From Sphingobium sp. V4 (GTDB lineage Bacteria; Pseudomonadota; Alphaproteobacteria; Sphingomonadales; Sphingomonadaceae): 64,000 nucleotides of DNA. The stretch spans positions 682,001-746,000 of the forward strand of contig NZ_CP081001.1 of assembly GCF_029590555.1 (NCBI RefSeq), written 5' to 3'. The translations under genes and the position numbers were made by a program. The notes beneath the pieces were generated by a model, which searched no databases, had not been told where the DNA came from, and saw only the letters and a list, made by a program, of their open reading frames with translations. Of the stretch, positions 18,032 through 26,560 are shown piece by piece (within the stretch, counting starts at the first letter, position 1; every line of letters starts with the position of its first letter).

Positions 18032-18543
18032 CCGCGCCCGTCAATCACCGCCCGCTGGGCCTGACCGTCGCGATCGTGACGCTCGCGCTCGACCAGCTCA
18101 TCAAATATACCGTCACCTATCCGCTCGCGCTCAAGAGCCGGGCGGAGGTGGGGATCGACATTCTCCCGATCTTCCGCTTGCGCTGGCTGGAAAATCGCGG
18201 CGTCTCCATGGGCTTCTTCCATGCCGATACCGAAGCGATGCGCTGGGCGCTGGTCGGCATGACGATGCTGATCGCCGGCTTTGTCGGTGTGTGGATGTGG
18301 CGCGAGCGCGCGCGGCAGGATGTCGCCGCGCTGGGCCTGGTCCTGGGCGGGGCGATCGGCAACATCGTGGACCGGGTGCGGCTGGGCTATGTCGTTGATT
18401 ATGCGGACCTGCACTTCGGCGAATGGCGACCCTTCCTGATTTTCAACCTGGCTGACGCGGCCATCACGATCGGTGTGCTGATCCTGCTTGCGCGGGCGCT
18501 GCTGCTGCGCGACAAGGGCGCAAAGACGGAGACTTTGAAGTGA
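18028..18543 (+). CDS. lspA: Lipoprotein signal peptidase (signal peptidase II)
   Basis: Inner-membrane aspartyl protease of 171 residues that cleaves prolipoproteins. Four membrane helices are visible. The two catalytic aspartates lie in GNIVDRVRLGYVVDYADLHF and FNLADAAITIGV. The ATG at 18028 overlaps the ileS stop, so it is translationally coupled. The next gene encodes a lipoprotein, again with overlap. Confidence 0.96.
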   Translation: MTAPVNHRPLGLTVAIVTLALDQLIKYTVTYPLALKSRAEVGIDILPIFRLRWLENRGVSMGFFHADTEAMRWALVGMTMLIAGFVGVWMWRERARQDVAALGLVLGGAIGNIVDRVRLGYVVDYADLHFGEWRPFLIFNLADAAITIGVLILLARALLLRDKGAKTETLK

Positions 18544-18956
18544 AGCGTAAACTGATCCTCGCCGCTGGCCTTATCACGACCCTGTCGGCCTGCGGTGGCG
18601 GCGGCGGCCTGTTCAACCGCGAGCGCCCCGATGAATTCGCCGTCTCGCGTCAGGCGCCGCTGGTGATTCCGCCCGACTTCGCGCTGGTCCCGCCCGCGCC
18701 AGGCACGCCGGCCGCCGCCGCGGTCGATTCGCGCAGCGAAGCGATGCAGGCCATGTTCGGCGGCCCCGCGCCGCGCAGCGCGGGCGAAAGCGCCACGCTG
18801 GGCGCCGCCGGTCGCGCCAATGCCGCCGCGGGCATCCGCTCCTCGGCTGGCGATCCGGACACGCAGGTGGTCGACAAGGGCGCGACCACCCGCGACATCA
18901 TCGCTGCCCCGGAAGGCGACGGGCAGGACGCCCGCGCCGCCGTGCCGCAGCAATAA
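18540..18956 (+). CDS. DUF3035 lipoprotein, probable BAM subunit BamF
   Basis: Lipoprotein of 138 residues. The signal peptide ends in a lipobox LSAC with Cys18 as the lipid anchor, followed by a Gly-rich linker. The motif RERPDEFAVSRQAPLVIPPD with a Pro-rich FALVPPAPG tail identifies the alphaproteobacterial DUF3035 family. This family has been described as BamF, an accessory lipoprotein of the outer-membrane assembly machine; I rely on memory for that link. Translation starts at GTG 18540 inside the lspA stop (GTGA overlap). The C-terminal half is low-complexity, Ala-rich. Confidence 0.85.
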   Translation: MKRKLILAAGLITTLSACGGGGGLFNRERPDEFAVSRQAPLVIPPDFALVPPAPGTPAAAAVDSRSEAMQAMFGGPAPRSAGESATLGAAGRANAAAGIRSSAGDPDTQVVDKGATTRDIIAAPEGDGQDARAAVPQQ

Positions 18957-18974
18957 TGCCATGAGGAATGGGGG

Positions 18975-19301
18975 CTAACCGTCCCCTTCCTCGACAAACA
19001 GCTTGAGCCGGGCGAGTGTGCCGTCCCACTGTGCGCTCACCTCGGCGAGCCAGCCGCGCGCCGCTTCGATAGCGTCGCGTCGCAGCGCATAATGCACCTC
19101 GCGCCCGCTCCGGCGGCGATGAACCAGCCCGGCGCCATGCAGCACCTCCAGATGCTTGGCCACCGCCTGCCGGCTCATCGGCAGCCCTTCGCCCAATTGC
19201 ACGATCGACCTTTCGCCACCATCGGCCAGCCGCCCGACCAGCCCGAGGCGGGTCGCATCCCCCAGAGCGGCAAAAAGCTGCGCCGGTTCAGCCCTCGACA
19301 T
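18975..19301 (-). CDS. ArsR-family transcriptional regulator
   Basis: Winged-helix repressor of 108 residues: LFAALGDATRLGLVGRLADG, then the recognition helix MSRQAVAKHLEVLHGAGLV and the wing RRRSGREVHYAL. No metal-binding CxC is present in the recognition helix, so it is of the SRPBCC-associated, non-metal ArsR type. Its start overlaps the end of the SRPBCC gene by 14 bases; the two form an operon, and it probably represses its own operon through the palindromes at 19741-19799. Confidence 0.93.
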   Translation of the reverse strand: MSRAEPAQLFAALGDATRLGLVGRLADGGERSIVQLGEGLPMSRQAVAKHLEVLHGAGLVHRRRSGREVHYALRRDAIEAARGWLAEVSAQWDGTLARLKLFVEEGDG

Positions 19302-19737
19302 AGCGTTTGATATTCTCTACCTGCTCGGCCCAGCCGCCGTCATTGTCGCGCAGTATATTGGACCGGCGCGGTTCGGGCACCTTGTCGAACCCGCTTTCGG
19401 TCACTGTCAGCTTGGTGCCGCCGGCGGTCGGCTCCAGCCGGAACTCGACCAACATCCATTCGGGCACGCCCGTCCGGATCGCCTCCTCATCGCCGCCCGT
19501 GGCCGGCCATTCAAAGGCGAAGCGCGTCATCGGCTCGATCGCGACGGTGCGCGATTCCCACGGGAAATGCTCGTAGCCCGGATAGGTCATCCGGCCGGTC
19601 GAGATCTGGCCGACGACAAAGGGCTGGTCGAGCGCGACCAGAAACCACGCGCCGAACTTCTCATGATCGATCAGCGCGTCCCAGACCCTGGCGACCGGGG
19701 CAGCGATCTCGATGCTCTTGACGATGCTGTCGGACAT
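19288..19737 (-). CDS. SRPBCC (AHSA1-type) family protein
   Basis: Single-domain START/Bet v 1-like protein of 149 residues: opening SIVKSIEIAAPVARVWDALI, then YEHFPWESRTVAIEPMTRFAFEW and C-terminal helix SNILRDNDGGWAEQVENIKR. The fold holds hydrophobic ligands; the specific ligand is unknown. The pair ArsR plus AHSA1-type protein is common in bacteria. The Shine-Dalgarno AGGAGG lies in the loop of a 7-bp palindrome directly before the ATG. Confidence 0.92.
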   Translation of the reverse strand: MSDSIVKSIEIAAPVARVWDALIDHEKFGAWFLVALDQPFVVGQISTGRMTYPGYEHFPWESRTVAIEPMTRFAFEWPATGGDEEAIRTGVPEWMLVEFRLEPTAGGTKLTVTESGFDKVPEPRRSNILRDNDGGWAEQVENIKRYVEG

Positions 19738-19740
19738 ATG

Positions 19741-19799
19741 GGCAACCTCCTGGTTGCCTATATGCGCTTCCGTCTCCCGTTAAGCAACCCTTTGGTTGC
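19741..19799 (-). promoter_or_regulatory. Twin palindromic operator of the SRPBCC-ArsR operon
   Basis: GGCAACC-TCCT-GGTTGCC at 19741-19758 and GCAACC-CTTT-GGTTGC at 19784-19799 share the half-site GCAACC with a 4-base gap. Their centres are 42 bp apart, four helical turns. They lie directly upstream of the SRPBCC-ArsR operon and are probably ArsR sites. On the mRNA the first palindrome would also form a hairpin with the Shine-Dalgarno in its loop. Confidence 0.7.
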
Positions 19800-19801
19800 G
19801 T

Positions 19802-21718
19802 TCAAGCCCGCGCCTCCGTGCCGACGCTGTTGTGGCGCAGCGCGGTCAGCACCGTATCGACGATGGCGTCGGCATCCAGCCGGGCATCGGCATATTGCTT
19901 CTCGGGCTTGTCCTGGTCCTGGAAGATGTCGGGCAGGCGCATGGTGCGCAGTTTCAGGCCGTTGTCGATCAGGCCAAGGTCGCTCGCCAGGGTCAGGACA
20001 TGCGCGCCAAGTCCTCCGATCGCGCCTTCCTCGATCGTCACCGCAACCTCGTGGGTGGTCAGCAGCCGGCGGATCATCGCCTCGTCCAGCGGCTTGGCGA
20101 AGCGCAGGTCGGCGACGGTGGTGCTCAGCCCCTTGGCCTCCAGCGCTTCGGCCGCCTTCATCGCTTCCTCCAGCCGCGTGCCGAGCGAAAGGATGGCGAC
20201 CTGCCGCCCTTCGCGCACGATCCGGCCCTTGCCGATTTCCAGCCGTTCGGGAATTTCCGGCATGGCGACGCCGGTGCCGTTGCCGCGCGGATAGCGCACC
20301 GCGATCGGCCCGCTGTCATGGACGGCGCAGGTATGGACCATGTTCACCAGTTCCGCCTCGTCGGCGGCGGCCATCACCACGAAATTGGGCAGGCTGGCGA
20401 GATAGGTGACGTCGAAGCTGCCGGCATGGGTGGAGCCATCCGCGCCGACGAGCCCCGCGCGGTCGATGGCGAAGCGGACCGGCAGATTCTGGATCGCGAC
20501 GTCATGCACCACCTGGTCATAGGCGCGTTGCAGGAAGGTCGAATAAATGGCGCAGAAGGGGCGCATCCCCTCCGCCGCCAGGCCCGCCGCGAAGGTCACG
20601 GCATGTTGTTCGGCAATGCCCACGTCGAACGTCCGGTCGGGGAAGGTCGACTGGAATTTGTCGAGGCCCGTGCCGGACGGCATGGCGGCGGTGATGGCGC
20701 ACACCTTGGCGTCGCGCCGCGCCTCGGCGATCAGCGCCTGCGCAAAGACATTGGTGTAGCTGGGCGGCCCCGGAGGTGCCTTGGCCTGGGCGCCGGTGAT
20801 GACGTCGAATTTCTGCACGCCATGATATTTGTCCGCCGCCGCTTCGGCCGGGGCATAGCCCTTGCCCTTCTGCGTCACGACATGGATCAGGCACGGCCCC
20901 TCGGCCGCGTCGCGGACATTTTCCAGCACCGGGATCAGCTGGTCCAGATTATGGCCGTCGACCGGGCCGACATAATAGAAGCCCAGTTCCTCGAACAAGG
21001 TGCCGCCCATCGCCATGCCGCGCGCGAACTCGTCGGTCTTGCGCGCCGCATTGTGGAGCGGGCGGGGCAGCCGGCGCACCAGCCGCTTGGCGAGATCGCG
21101 CAGGCCGAGAAACTCGCGGCTCGACACAAGGCGGGCGAGATAGGCCGACAGGCCACCCACCGGCGGCGCGATCGACATGTCATTGTCGTTCAGGATCACG
21201 ATCAGCCGGTTGCCGGCTTCCCGCGCATTGTTCATCGCCTCATAGGCCATGCCTGCCGACATGGCGCCGTCGCCGATCACGGCGATCCCCTTGCCGGGCC
21301 GATCCTGCATCCTGTTGGCGATGGCGAAGCCCAGCGCCGCGCTGATCGAGGTCGAGCTGTGCGCCGCGCCGAACGGGTCATATTCGGATTCAGCGCGCTT
21401 GGTGAAGCCGCTGAGGCCGCCGCCCTGACGCAGGGTGCGGATGCGGTCGCGCCGGCCCGTCAGGATCTTGTGCGGATAGCATTGATGGCCGACATCCCAG
21501 ACCAGCTTGTCGTTGGGGGTGTCGAACACATAGTGGATCGCGGTCGTGAGTTCGACGACGCCGAGGCCCGAACCGAGATGGCCGCCGGTGACGCCGACCG
21601 CCGCGATGGTTTCGGCGCGCAGCTCGTCGGCCAGCTGCCGGAGCTGATCGGGTTCCAGCTTGCGCAGGTCATCGGGGGTCTGAACGGTATCGAGCAACGG
21701 CGTGGATGGACTGGACAT
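19802..21718 (-). CDS. dxs: 1-deoxy-D-xylulose-5-phosphate synthase
   Basis: Thiamine-diphosphate enzyme of 638 residues that condenses pyruvate and glyceraldehyde 3-phosphate, first step of the MEP isoprenoid pathway; sphingomonads need it for carotenoids and quinones. Seen: [20 protein letters not shown], ThDP motif [18 protein letters not shown] with NDNDMSI, transketolase pyrimidine domain [18 protein letters not shown], and a C-terminal transketolase domain. The ATG at 21718 ([18 protein letters not shown]) gives the typical length; the frame upstream is not coding. It is 10 bases after the kinase-like gene and ends the leftward gene run. Confidence 0.97.
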   Translation of the reverse strand: MSSPSTPLLDTVQTPDDLRKLEPDQLRQLADELRAETIAAVGVTGGHLGSGLGVVELTTAIHYVFDTPNDKLVWDVGHQCYPHKILTGRRDRIRTLRQGGGLSGFTKRAESEYDPFGAAHSSTSISAALGFAIANRMQDRPGKGIAVIGDGAMSAGMAYEAMNNAREAGNRLIVILNDNDMSIAPPVGGLSAYLARLVSSREFLGLRDLAKRLVRRLPRPLHNAARKTDEFARGMAMGGTLFEELGFYYVGPVDGHNLDQLIPVLENVRDAAEGPCLIHVVTQKGKGYAPAEAAADKYHGVQKFDVITGAQAKAPPGPPSYTNVFAQALIAEARRDAKVCAITAAMPSGTGLDKFQSTFPDRTFDVGIAEQHAVTFAAGLAAEGMRPFCAIYSTFLQRAYDQVVHDVAIQNLPVRFAIDRAGLVGADGSTHAGSFDVTYLASLPNFVVMAAADEAELVNMVHTCAVHDSGPIAVRYPRGNGTGVAMPEIPERLEIGKGRIVREGRQVAILSLGTRLEEAMKAAEALEAKGLSTTVADLRFAKPLDEAMIRRLLTTHEVAVTIEEGAIGGLGAHVLTLASDLGLIDNGLKLRTMRLPDIFQDQDKPEKQYADARLDADAIVDTVLTALRHNSVGTEARA

Positions 21719-21728
21719 AATGATGTGC

Positions 21729-22283
21729 CTACTCGTTTTCCTGCGCCAAGTCGAACCCTTGCGATGCGTTTGGCGGCTCCAGAGCCTCCACGATCGCCAC
21801 CGCCCGGGCAAAGCGCGCGTCCCAGTCCCCACCGATCGCCGCCCAGCGAACGCCGGACTGTTCCAGCATGTTCCGGCAGATCTGCGCGAAGCGCGCGCGC
21901 ACCTGAGCGTCGCCATAGATGCGGACCGGATCGGCAATCCAGGCGACATCGGGTTCGAGCTGAAGATAGAGGTCGGCCTTGGGATAAGTCAGCAGGGCCT
22001 TTGGGGCATGTCCGATCATCATTTCAGCCCAGGCCGCGGTCATCAGCGAATCGGTGTCGGCAAAGAGGAAGCGGGTGGCTCCCGGCATGGCGGCTGCGAT
22101 CATGGCTGCCTGTGTCCGGCCGATCAGCAGCAGATCCTCTTCCGTCATGTCGACGCCATGCGTTTCGGCGTGGGCGCGGCCATATTCGGGCACCCAGAGC
22201 GTCCCGAAATGCCGCGCGAGCCGCTCGGCCAGCACCGATTTCCCCGTGCTCTCCACGCCATGCAGGACGATGCTGAGGGTCAT
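21729..22283 (-). CDS. Nicotinamide-riboside kinase-like P-loop ATPase (NadR C-terminal type)
   Basis: P-loop kinase of 184 residues: [19 protein letters not shown] at the N-terminus, then [30 protein letters not shown] and [16 protein letters not shown]. The GPESTGKS-PEYAR pattern is that of the ribosylnicotinamide kinase domain of NadR. The adenylyltransferase and helix-turn-helix parts of full NadR are missing. It starts at 22283, overlapping the pnuC stop by four bases, which supports phosphorylation of imported nicotinamide riboside as its job. Confidence 0.85.
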   Translation of the reverse strand: MTLSIVLHGVESTGKSVLAERLARHFGTLWVPEYGRAHAETHGVDMTEEDLLLIGRTQAAMIAAAMPGATRFLFADTDSLMTAAWAEMMIGHAPKALLTYPKADLYLQLEPDVAWIADPVRIYGDAQVRARFAQICRNMLEQSGVRWAAIGGDWDARFARAVAIVEALEPPNASQGFDLAQENE

Positions 22284-22849
22284 GCCGGCTTGCGCTCCAT
22301 CGTCCGCCGCCAGGCGATGAGGCCTGCGAGCGCGATGACGAAGAAGAGGGCGTAAAGGATCGACGTCGCGATCAGGCCGCGGCTCCAGAACAGGCCGATC
22401 GCCAGCGCATCGACCGCGACCCACAGGGCCCAGCTTTCATATTTGCGCTGGGACTGGAGAATTTGCGCCGCGACGCTCATGCCGGCGACCGTCGCATCGG
22501 CGAAAGGCGCGGCGGCGTCGGTGAAGCGCGCCATCAAGCTGCCCCAGCCGAGGATCGCGATCGCCGTGCCGCCCAGCCACAGGAGCCGGGCCGGATTGCC
22601 CAGCCGTCCGACCGCAATGCCGCCATCGCCCACTTTCTCGCTGCGCGCCCAGTTCCACCAGCCATACAGATTGATGGTGAGGAAGAAGATCTGGAGCAGC
22701 GCGTCACTGTAGAGCCTGGCCTCGACGAAGACGAAGAAATAGAGCGCCACCATCGCGATGCCGAAAGGATAGTTCCACAGCGACCGGCGCGCCACCAGCA
22801 CGACATTGACGAGGCCGAGCGCGGCCGCGAGCCATTCGACCTTGTCCAC
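22280..22849 (-). CDS. pnuC: Nicotinamide riboside transporter PnuC
   Basis: Integral membrane protein of 189 residues with seven predicted helices. The family signature is visible: WNYPFGIAMVALYFFVFVEARLYSDALLQIFFL then INLYGWWNWAR, plus the late YESWALWVAVDALAIGLF. PnuC moves nicotinamide riboside by facilitated diffusion, trapped by phosphorylation; the following gene encodes a matching kinase. The upstream gene is a Zur-like regulator, 12 bases away. Confidence 0.93.
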   Translation of the reverse strand: MDKVEWLAAALGLVNVVLVARRSLWNYPFGIAMVALYFFVFVEARLYSDALLQIFFLTINLYGWWNWARSEKVGDGGIAVGRLGNPARLLWLGGTAIAILGWGSLMARFTDAAAPFADATVAGMSVAAQILQSQRKYESWALWVAVDALAIGLFWSRGLIATSILYALFFVIALAGLIAWRRTMERKPA

Positions 22850-22861
22850 AGCGGCGTGCGC

Positions 22862-23326
22862 TCAATGCGCGCCGCAGGTGCCGCGCATCTCGATCACGGC
22901 GCGCCGGGGCGCGAAGCCGGCCTTTTCCGCAGCCGTGCGCAGCGAAGAGGTGATCGGATCATTGTCGATATGGGTCACCTGGCCGCATGTGTCGCATACC
23001 AGGAAGATGCAGTCATGATGGCAGCCCGGATGGGCGTTGGCGATATAGGCATTGGCGCTTTCCACCCGCATGGCGATGTTGTTCGCCACGAACAGGTCGA
23101 GGATGCGGTAAACGCTGTTGGGCGCGACCCGCTTGCCGCGCGCCTTCGATACGTTGTCGGCGATGTCATAGGCCGACGCGGGCTTTTCCTCGGCTGCCAG
23201 CGCGTCGAAAATGGCCGCGCGCATGGGCGTCCATTGCTCGTTCTGCGCCTCCAGCGTGGCGCGCGCGGCATCGGCCAGCTTCGCGCCGGTCGGTTCCTGG
23301 TGATGATGGTGAGCATGGTCGGCCAT
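22862..23326 (-). CDS. zur: Fur-family regulator, Zur-like
   Basis: Zinc-responsive repressor type of 154 residues. The N-terminus is His-rich (MADHAHHHHQEP), the DNA-binding region is QRTR-like WTPMRAAIFDALAAEEKPAS with NSVYRILDLFV, and the metal region has HPGCHHDCIFLVCDTCGQVTH plus a terminal RGTCGAH, giving the paired Cys of the structural zinc site. This matches Zur better than Fur. It lies inside the leftward run DUF423-zur-pnuC. No Zur box was recognised in the short spacers. Confidence 0.85.
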   Translation of the reverse strand: MADHAHHHHQEPTGAKLADAARATLEAQNEQWTPMRAAIFDALAAEEKPASAYDIADNVSKARGKRVAPNSVYRILDLFVANNIAMRVESANAYIANAHPGCHHDCIFLVCDTCGQVTHIDNDPITSSLRTAAEKAGFAPRRAVIEMRGTCGAH

Positions 23327-23372
23327 GGTCCCTATCTAGGCGGGACGGTGGTTTGCGGCAAGGTGGCGCGGA

Positions 23373-23699
23373 TCAGGGGCGCGAGAAGCTCCAGGCAGCC
23401 CAGAGCCAGCCCGCGATCATCAGTGTGCCTCCGACCGGCGTGATCGCGCCCAGCCATCGCGGCCCGCCCAGCGCCATGATATAGAGGGAAGCGGCGAAGA
23501 TCGCCCCGCCGACCAGCAGCAGCGTGGCCGCGCCGCGCGCGGCGCCCATGATCGCCACTGCAGCGACGGCGTGGATCAGCTGGTAGAGGCCGCCGGTGCG
23601 CAGCCATTCGGCCGCCTTGGGATCGGCGGCGCCATGCGCGCCGAAAGCGCCGGCGCCGATCGCCAGCGCAGCCGACAGGCAGGCGAGTATCGCGATCAT
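23373..23699 (-). CDS. DUF423 membrane protein
   Basis: Small inner-membrane protein of 108 residues with about four helices and the family pattern LAIGAGAFGAHG near the start and YIMALGG plus PVGGTLMIAGWLWAAWS near the end. Function unknown. An excellent Shine-Dalgarno (AAGGAGGA) precedes ATG 23699, which overlaps the stop of the antiporter gene (ATGA). Confidence 0.92.
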   Translation of the reverse strand: MIAILACLSAALAIGAGAFGAHGAADPKAAEWLRTGGLYQLIHAVAAVAIMGAARGAATLLLVGGAIFAASLYIMALGGPRWLGAITPVGGTLMIAGWLWAAWSFSRP

Positions 23700-25501
23700 A
23701 TATCCTCCTTTTCCCCCCGGCTGAGCAGGTGCATCGCCTTGCCGGGCCGGTACATCAGATCTTTAGCGGCGAGCAGGCTGCCATGCTCGATCTGGGCGGC
23801 GAAGCGCTGTTCGTCATTGGCGCGATACTGACGTTCGACCTCCTCCACTTCCTCCTGCGGCACCCCCAGCGACTGCATCGCCTGCACGCCCATGCAGATC
23901 GCCGATTCATAGACTTCGCGCACGACAGCCGCCAGGTCCATGTCCTGCAACGCCAGCACCTGCCGCCGGTCGAAGGCGCGGACCATCAGCGCCGCCTGGG
24001 GGAAGGCTTCGGCGATCGGCTGGAGCGCACGGGCGTCGAGCGAGGGATCGTCGATGCAGAAGGCGATCAGCCGCGCTTCGTCGGCACCCGACCGGCGCAG
24101 CAGGTCGATGCGGGTGCCGTCGCCATAATAGACCTTCATGTCGAACCGGCTCGACGTCTCGATCTGCGCCGGCTTCTTGTCGATCAGCGTGACGGCGAAG
24201 CCATGGCCCATCAGCATCTGCGCGACGGTCTGGCCGAAACGCCCATAGCCCACGATGATGGCGGACCCGCGCGGCGCCTCTTCCGGGCCGGACAGGCTCC
24301 CATCATCCTTGGGCTTGGCAAATTCGAATCGGCGCGCGAACAGCATCAGGAAGGGCGTCGTCGCCATGGAGAAGGTGACGATGGCGCTGAACAGGCTGGC
24401 CGCCTCCGGCGCGATCAGCAGGGCATTCTGGGCCTGAGCGAAGAGGACGAAGCCGAATTCGCCACCCTGGCTGAGCAGCAGGCCGGCGCCGAACGCCGCC
24501 TGCCAGCTCATCCCGAACAGCCGCGCCAGCCCGGTGACGATCGCGGCCTTGGTCGCGACGAGGATCGCCGCCATGGCGATGACGAACAGCGGATTGGCCG
24601 CGACCGCGCGCAGGTCGAGCACCATGCCGACGGCCAGGAAGAACAGACCGAGCAGGATCGAGCGGAAGGGTTCGACGTCGGCTTCGATCTCGTGGCGATA
24701 GGGCGAATCGGCCAGCATCACGCCGGCGATGAACGCGCCCAGTGCGGTCGACAGGTGCAGCGCGTGCATCAACGCGGCGGCGGCGAGCACGGTGAACAGG
24801 CCGACGGCGACGAACAGTTCGCGCTCGCCCATCCGTCCAACCAGCGCCAGCAGCGGCCGCAGGATGAAGCGGCCGGCGAGCACCAGTCCCGCGATGGCGG
24901 CGACGGTATAGCCTGCCATCATCCATCCCGGCGGGCCGCCCGCATCAGCGGGGTTGCGCGACAGCGCGGCGACGATGGTGATCAGCGGGACGATCGAGAG
25001 ATCCTGAAACAGCAGGATCGAAAAGACCTTTTCGCCGAAGGGTGAGTTGATCCGGCCGCTGGACTTGAGGCCGGGCAGCACCTGAGCGGTCGAGGAGAGG
25101 GCGAGCGGCAGGCCGAGCGCGATCGCCGCGCCCCATGTGAAGCCGGTGGAATAGAAGATGATCGCCGTCAGCGCGCATCCGCACAGCACCACCTGCGCCA
25201 GGCCCAGCGCGAAAATGTCGCGCTTCAGCCGCCACAGCCTGGCCGGATGCAGTTCGAGGCCCACCAGGAACAGCAGCAGGACGATGCCGATTTCGGCGAT
25301 GGCCAGCTTCGATTCGCCGCCGCCGACCAGGCCCAGCCCCTGCGGACCGACCAGCGCGCCCGCGACGAGATAGCCCAGCACCGCGCCCAGCCCGAATCGG
25401 CGGAACAGCAGGACGAAGAACACCGCCGCGCCCAGCAGGATGACGCCTTCCGACAGCAGCATCTCTGTTGCGTTGGCGGGAATGGGGGCGTCACCCTGCA
25501 T
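23696..25501 (-). CDS. CPA2-family cation:proton antiporter with RCK domain (KefB/KefC type)
   Basis: Membrane protein of 601 residues: about 12 N-terminal helices (LFRRFGLGAVLGYLVAGALVG, LSSTAQVLPGL, LLLSQGGEFGFVLFAQA) followed by a TrkA-N nucleotide-binding domain (SAIIVGYGRFGQTVAQMLM) and a short C-terminal tail. KefB/C-type proteins exchange K+ for H+ and are gated by glutathione conjugates. No KefG/KefF-like ancillary gene is present. It overlaps both neighbours (upstream TGATG, downstream ATGA). Confidence 0.92.
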   Translation of the reverse strand: MQGDAPIPANATEMLLSEGVILLGAAVFFVLLFRRFGLGAVLGYLVAGALVGPQGLGLVGGGESKLAIAEIGIVLLLFLVGLELHPARLWRLKRDIFALGLAQVVLCGCALTAIIFYSTGFTWGAAIALGLPLALSSTAQVLPGLKSSGRINSPFGEKVFSILLFQDLSIVPLITIVAALSRNPADAGGPPGWMMAGYTVAAIAGLVLAGRFILRPLLALVGRMGERELFVAVGLFTVLAAAALMHALHLSTALGAFIAGVMLADSPYRHEIEADVEPFRSILLGLFFLAVGMVLDLRAVAANPLFVIAMAAILVATKAAIVTGLARLFGMSWQAAFGAGLLLSQGGEFGFVLFAQAQNALLIAPEAASLFSAIVTFSMATTPFLMLFARRFEFAKPKDDGSLSGPEEAPRGSAIIVGYGRFGQTVAQMLMGHGFAVTLIDKKPAQIETSSRFDMKVYYGDGTRIDLLRRSGADEARLIAFCIDDPSLDARALQPIAEAFPQAALMVRAFDRRQVLALQDMDLAAVVREVYESAICMGVQAMQSLGVPQEEVEEVERQYRANDEQRFAAQIEHGSLLAAKDLMYRPGKAMHLLSRGEKEDI

Positions 25502-25923
25502 CAGGCGTCCGCCATCCGCGCCGCTTCGGCGATGGCCTCGAAACCGAGACGGATGGAGGCATGGCGGGCCGGATAGCCGCGCGCGGGGGCCAGCACCGCC
25601 AGGCCCGGCCAGAAGTCGAGATCGTCGCTGTCCCCCGCCAGATAGGCGGCCAGCTTGTCGCGCGCCTCCGCCAGTTCCGCCGCGCTCAGGCCGATGGCCT
25701 GCGCCGCCATCAGCGCCGCCGAAGCCTGGCCGAGCGCGCAGGCTTTCACGTCCAGCCCCATGTCGGCAAGGCGGCCATCCGCCATCCGGACGTCCGCCGT
25801 CACCCGCGATCCGCAGGTAGGCGATCGTTTCTCCACGGTCGCCTGCGGATCGGCCAGACGCTGATGATGCGGAATGCTGGCGGCGAGCCGCAATATGTCC
25901 TTGTTATACAGGGGGGCACTCAT
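25501..25923 (-). CDS. IscU/SufU-like Fe-S scaffold family protein
   Basis: Protein of 140 residues of the NifU-N/IscU fold: MSAPLYNKDILRLAASIPHH at the start, then PTCGSRVTADVRMADGRLAD and VKACALGQASAALM. These supply the first two scaffold cysteines. The third, expected in a region like PVRxxC, is not present: the sequence is GYPARHASIRLGFEAI. It may bind clusters differently or serve another role. ATG 25923 is chosen where similarity begins; the stop overlaps the antiporter start. It heads a leftward seven-gene run. Confidence 0.8.
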   Translation of the reverse strand: MSAPLYNKDILRLAASIPHHQRLADPQATVEKRSPTCGSRVTADVRMADGRLADMGLDVKACALGQASAALMAAQAIGLSAAELAEARDKLAAYLAGDSDDLDFWPGLAVLAPARGYPARHASIRLGFEAIAEAARMADA

Positions 25924-26104
25924 GCCCGACCATGTAGGGCAGGAAGGGCGCGGGGTGAAGGCGGCGATTGGGTCAGCGGAAAAATAGAATGAACGGGCCG
26001 TCACAAAATCCTCCCCCGGTGAGGTGTTCGATGGAAATATGGGTCTCCATCAAGGGGAGGAATTAGTTGCCTTGGGGTGGATCGGCGGCCTATCGCCCCG
26101 CTTC

Positions 26105-26560
26105 ATGAAGATATTGGTCGATGCAGACGCCTGTCCCGTCAAGGAGGAGGTCTATAAGGTCGCCTGGCGGCATGACGTGTCCGTCATCATCGTCAGCAAC
26201 AGCCCGATCCGCGTGCCGGCGCACCCGTTGATCGAACGGGTGGTGGTGAGCGACGGCTTCGACGCAGCCGACGACTGGATCGCGGAGCGCGCCGGGGCGG
26301 ACGTCATTTGCATCACAGCCGACATCCTGCTCGCCGATCGCTGCCTGAAGGCGGGGGCTGTCGTGATCGCGCCCACCGGCAAGCCGTTCACGCTCAGTTC
26401 CATCGGCGCGGCCATCGCCACGCGGGCGATCATGGCGGATCTGCGCGCGGGCGCCGTGGGCGACCCCATCGGCGGACCCGCTCCCTTCTCGAAGGTCGAT
26501 CGCTCGCGCTTCCTCTCCGCGCTGGACGAGGCGCTGGTGCGCCTCAAGCGAGGACGCTGA
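26105..26560 (+). CDS. UPF0178 (YaiI/YqxD) family protein
   Basis: Cytosolic protein of 151 residues with the family's hallmarks MKILVDADACPVKEEVY, GFDAADDWIAERAGADVICITADILLAD-type acidic motifs and GPAPFSKVDRSRFLSALD. The fold resembles PIN/NYN-type nucleases by its scattered aspartates, but no function is established. ATG 26105 gives the conserved N-terminus. The stop overlaps the next start (TGATG), so the flavoprotein gene is co-translated. Confidence 0.92.
   Translation: MKILVDADACPVKEEVYKVAWRHDVSVIIVSNSPIRVPAHPLIERVVVSDGFDAADDWIAERAGADVICITADILLADRCLKAGAVVIAPTGKPFTLSSIGAAIATRAIMADLRAGAVGDPIGGPAPFSKVDRSRFLSALDEALVRLKRGR

Noticed and set aside
18975..19301. Arsenic or metal resistance operon
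   Set aside because: The ArsR protein lacks the metal-binding Cys pair and its partner is an SRPBCC protein; no arsenate reductase or pump is present.
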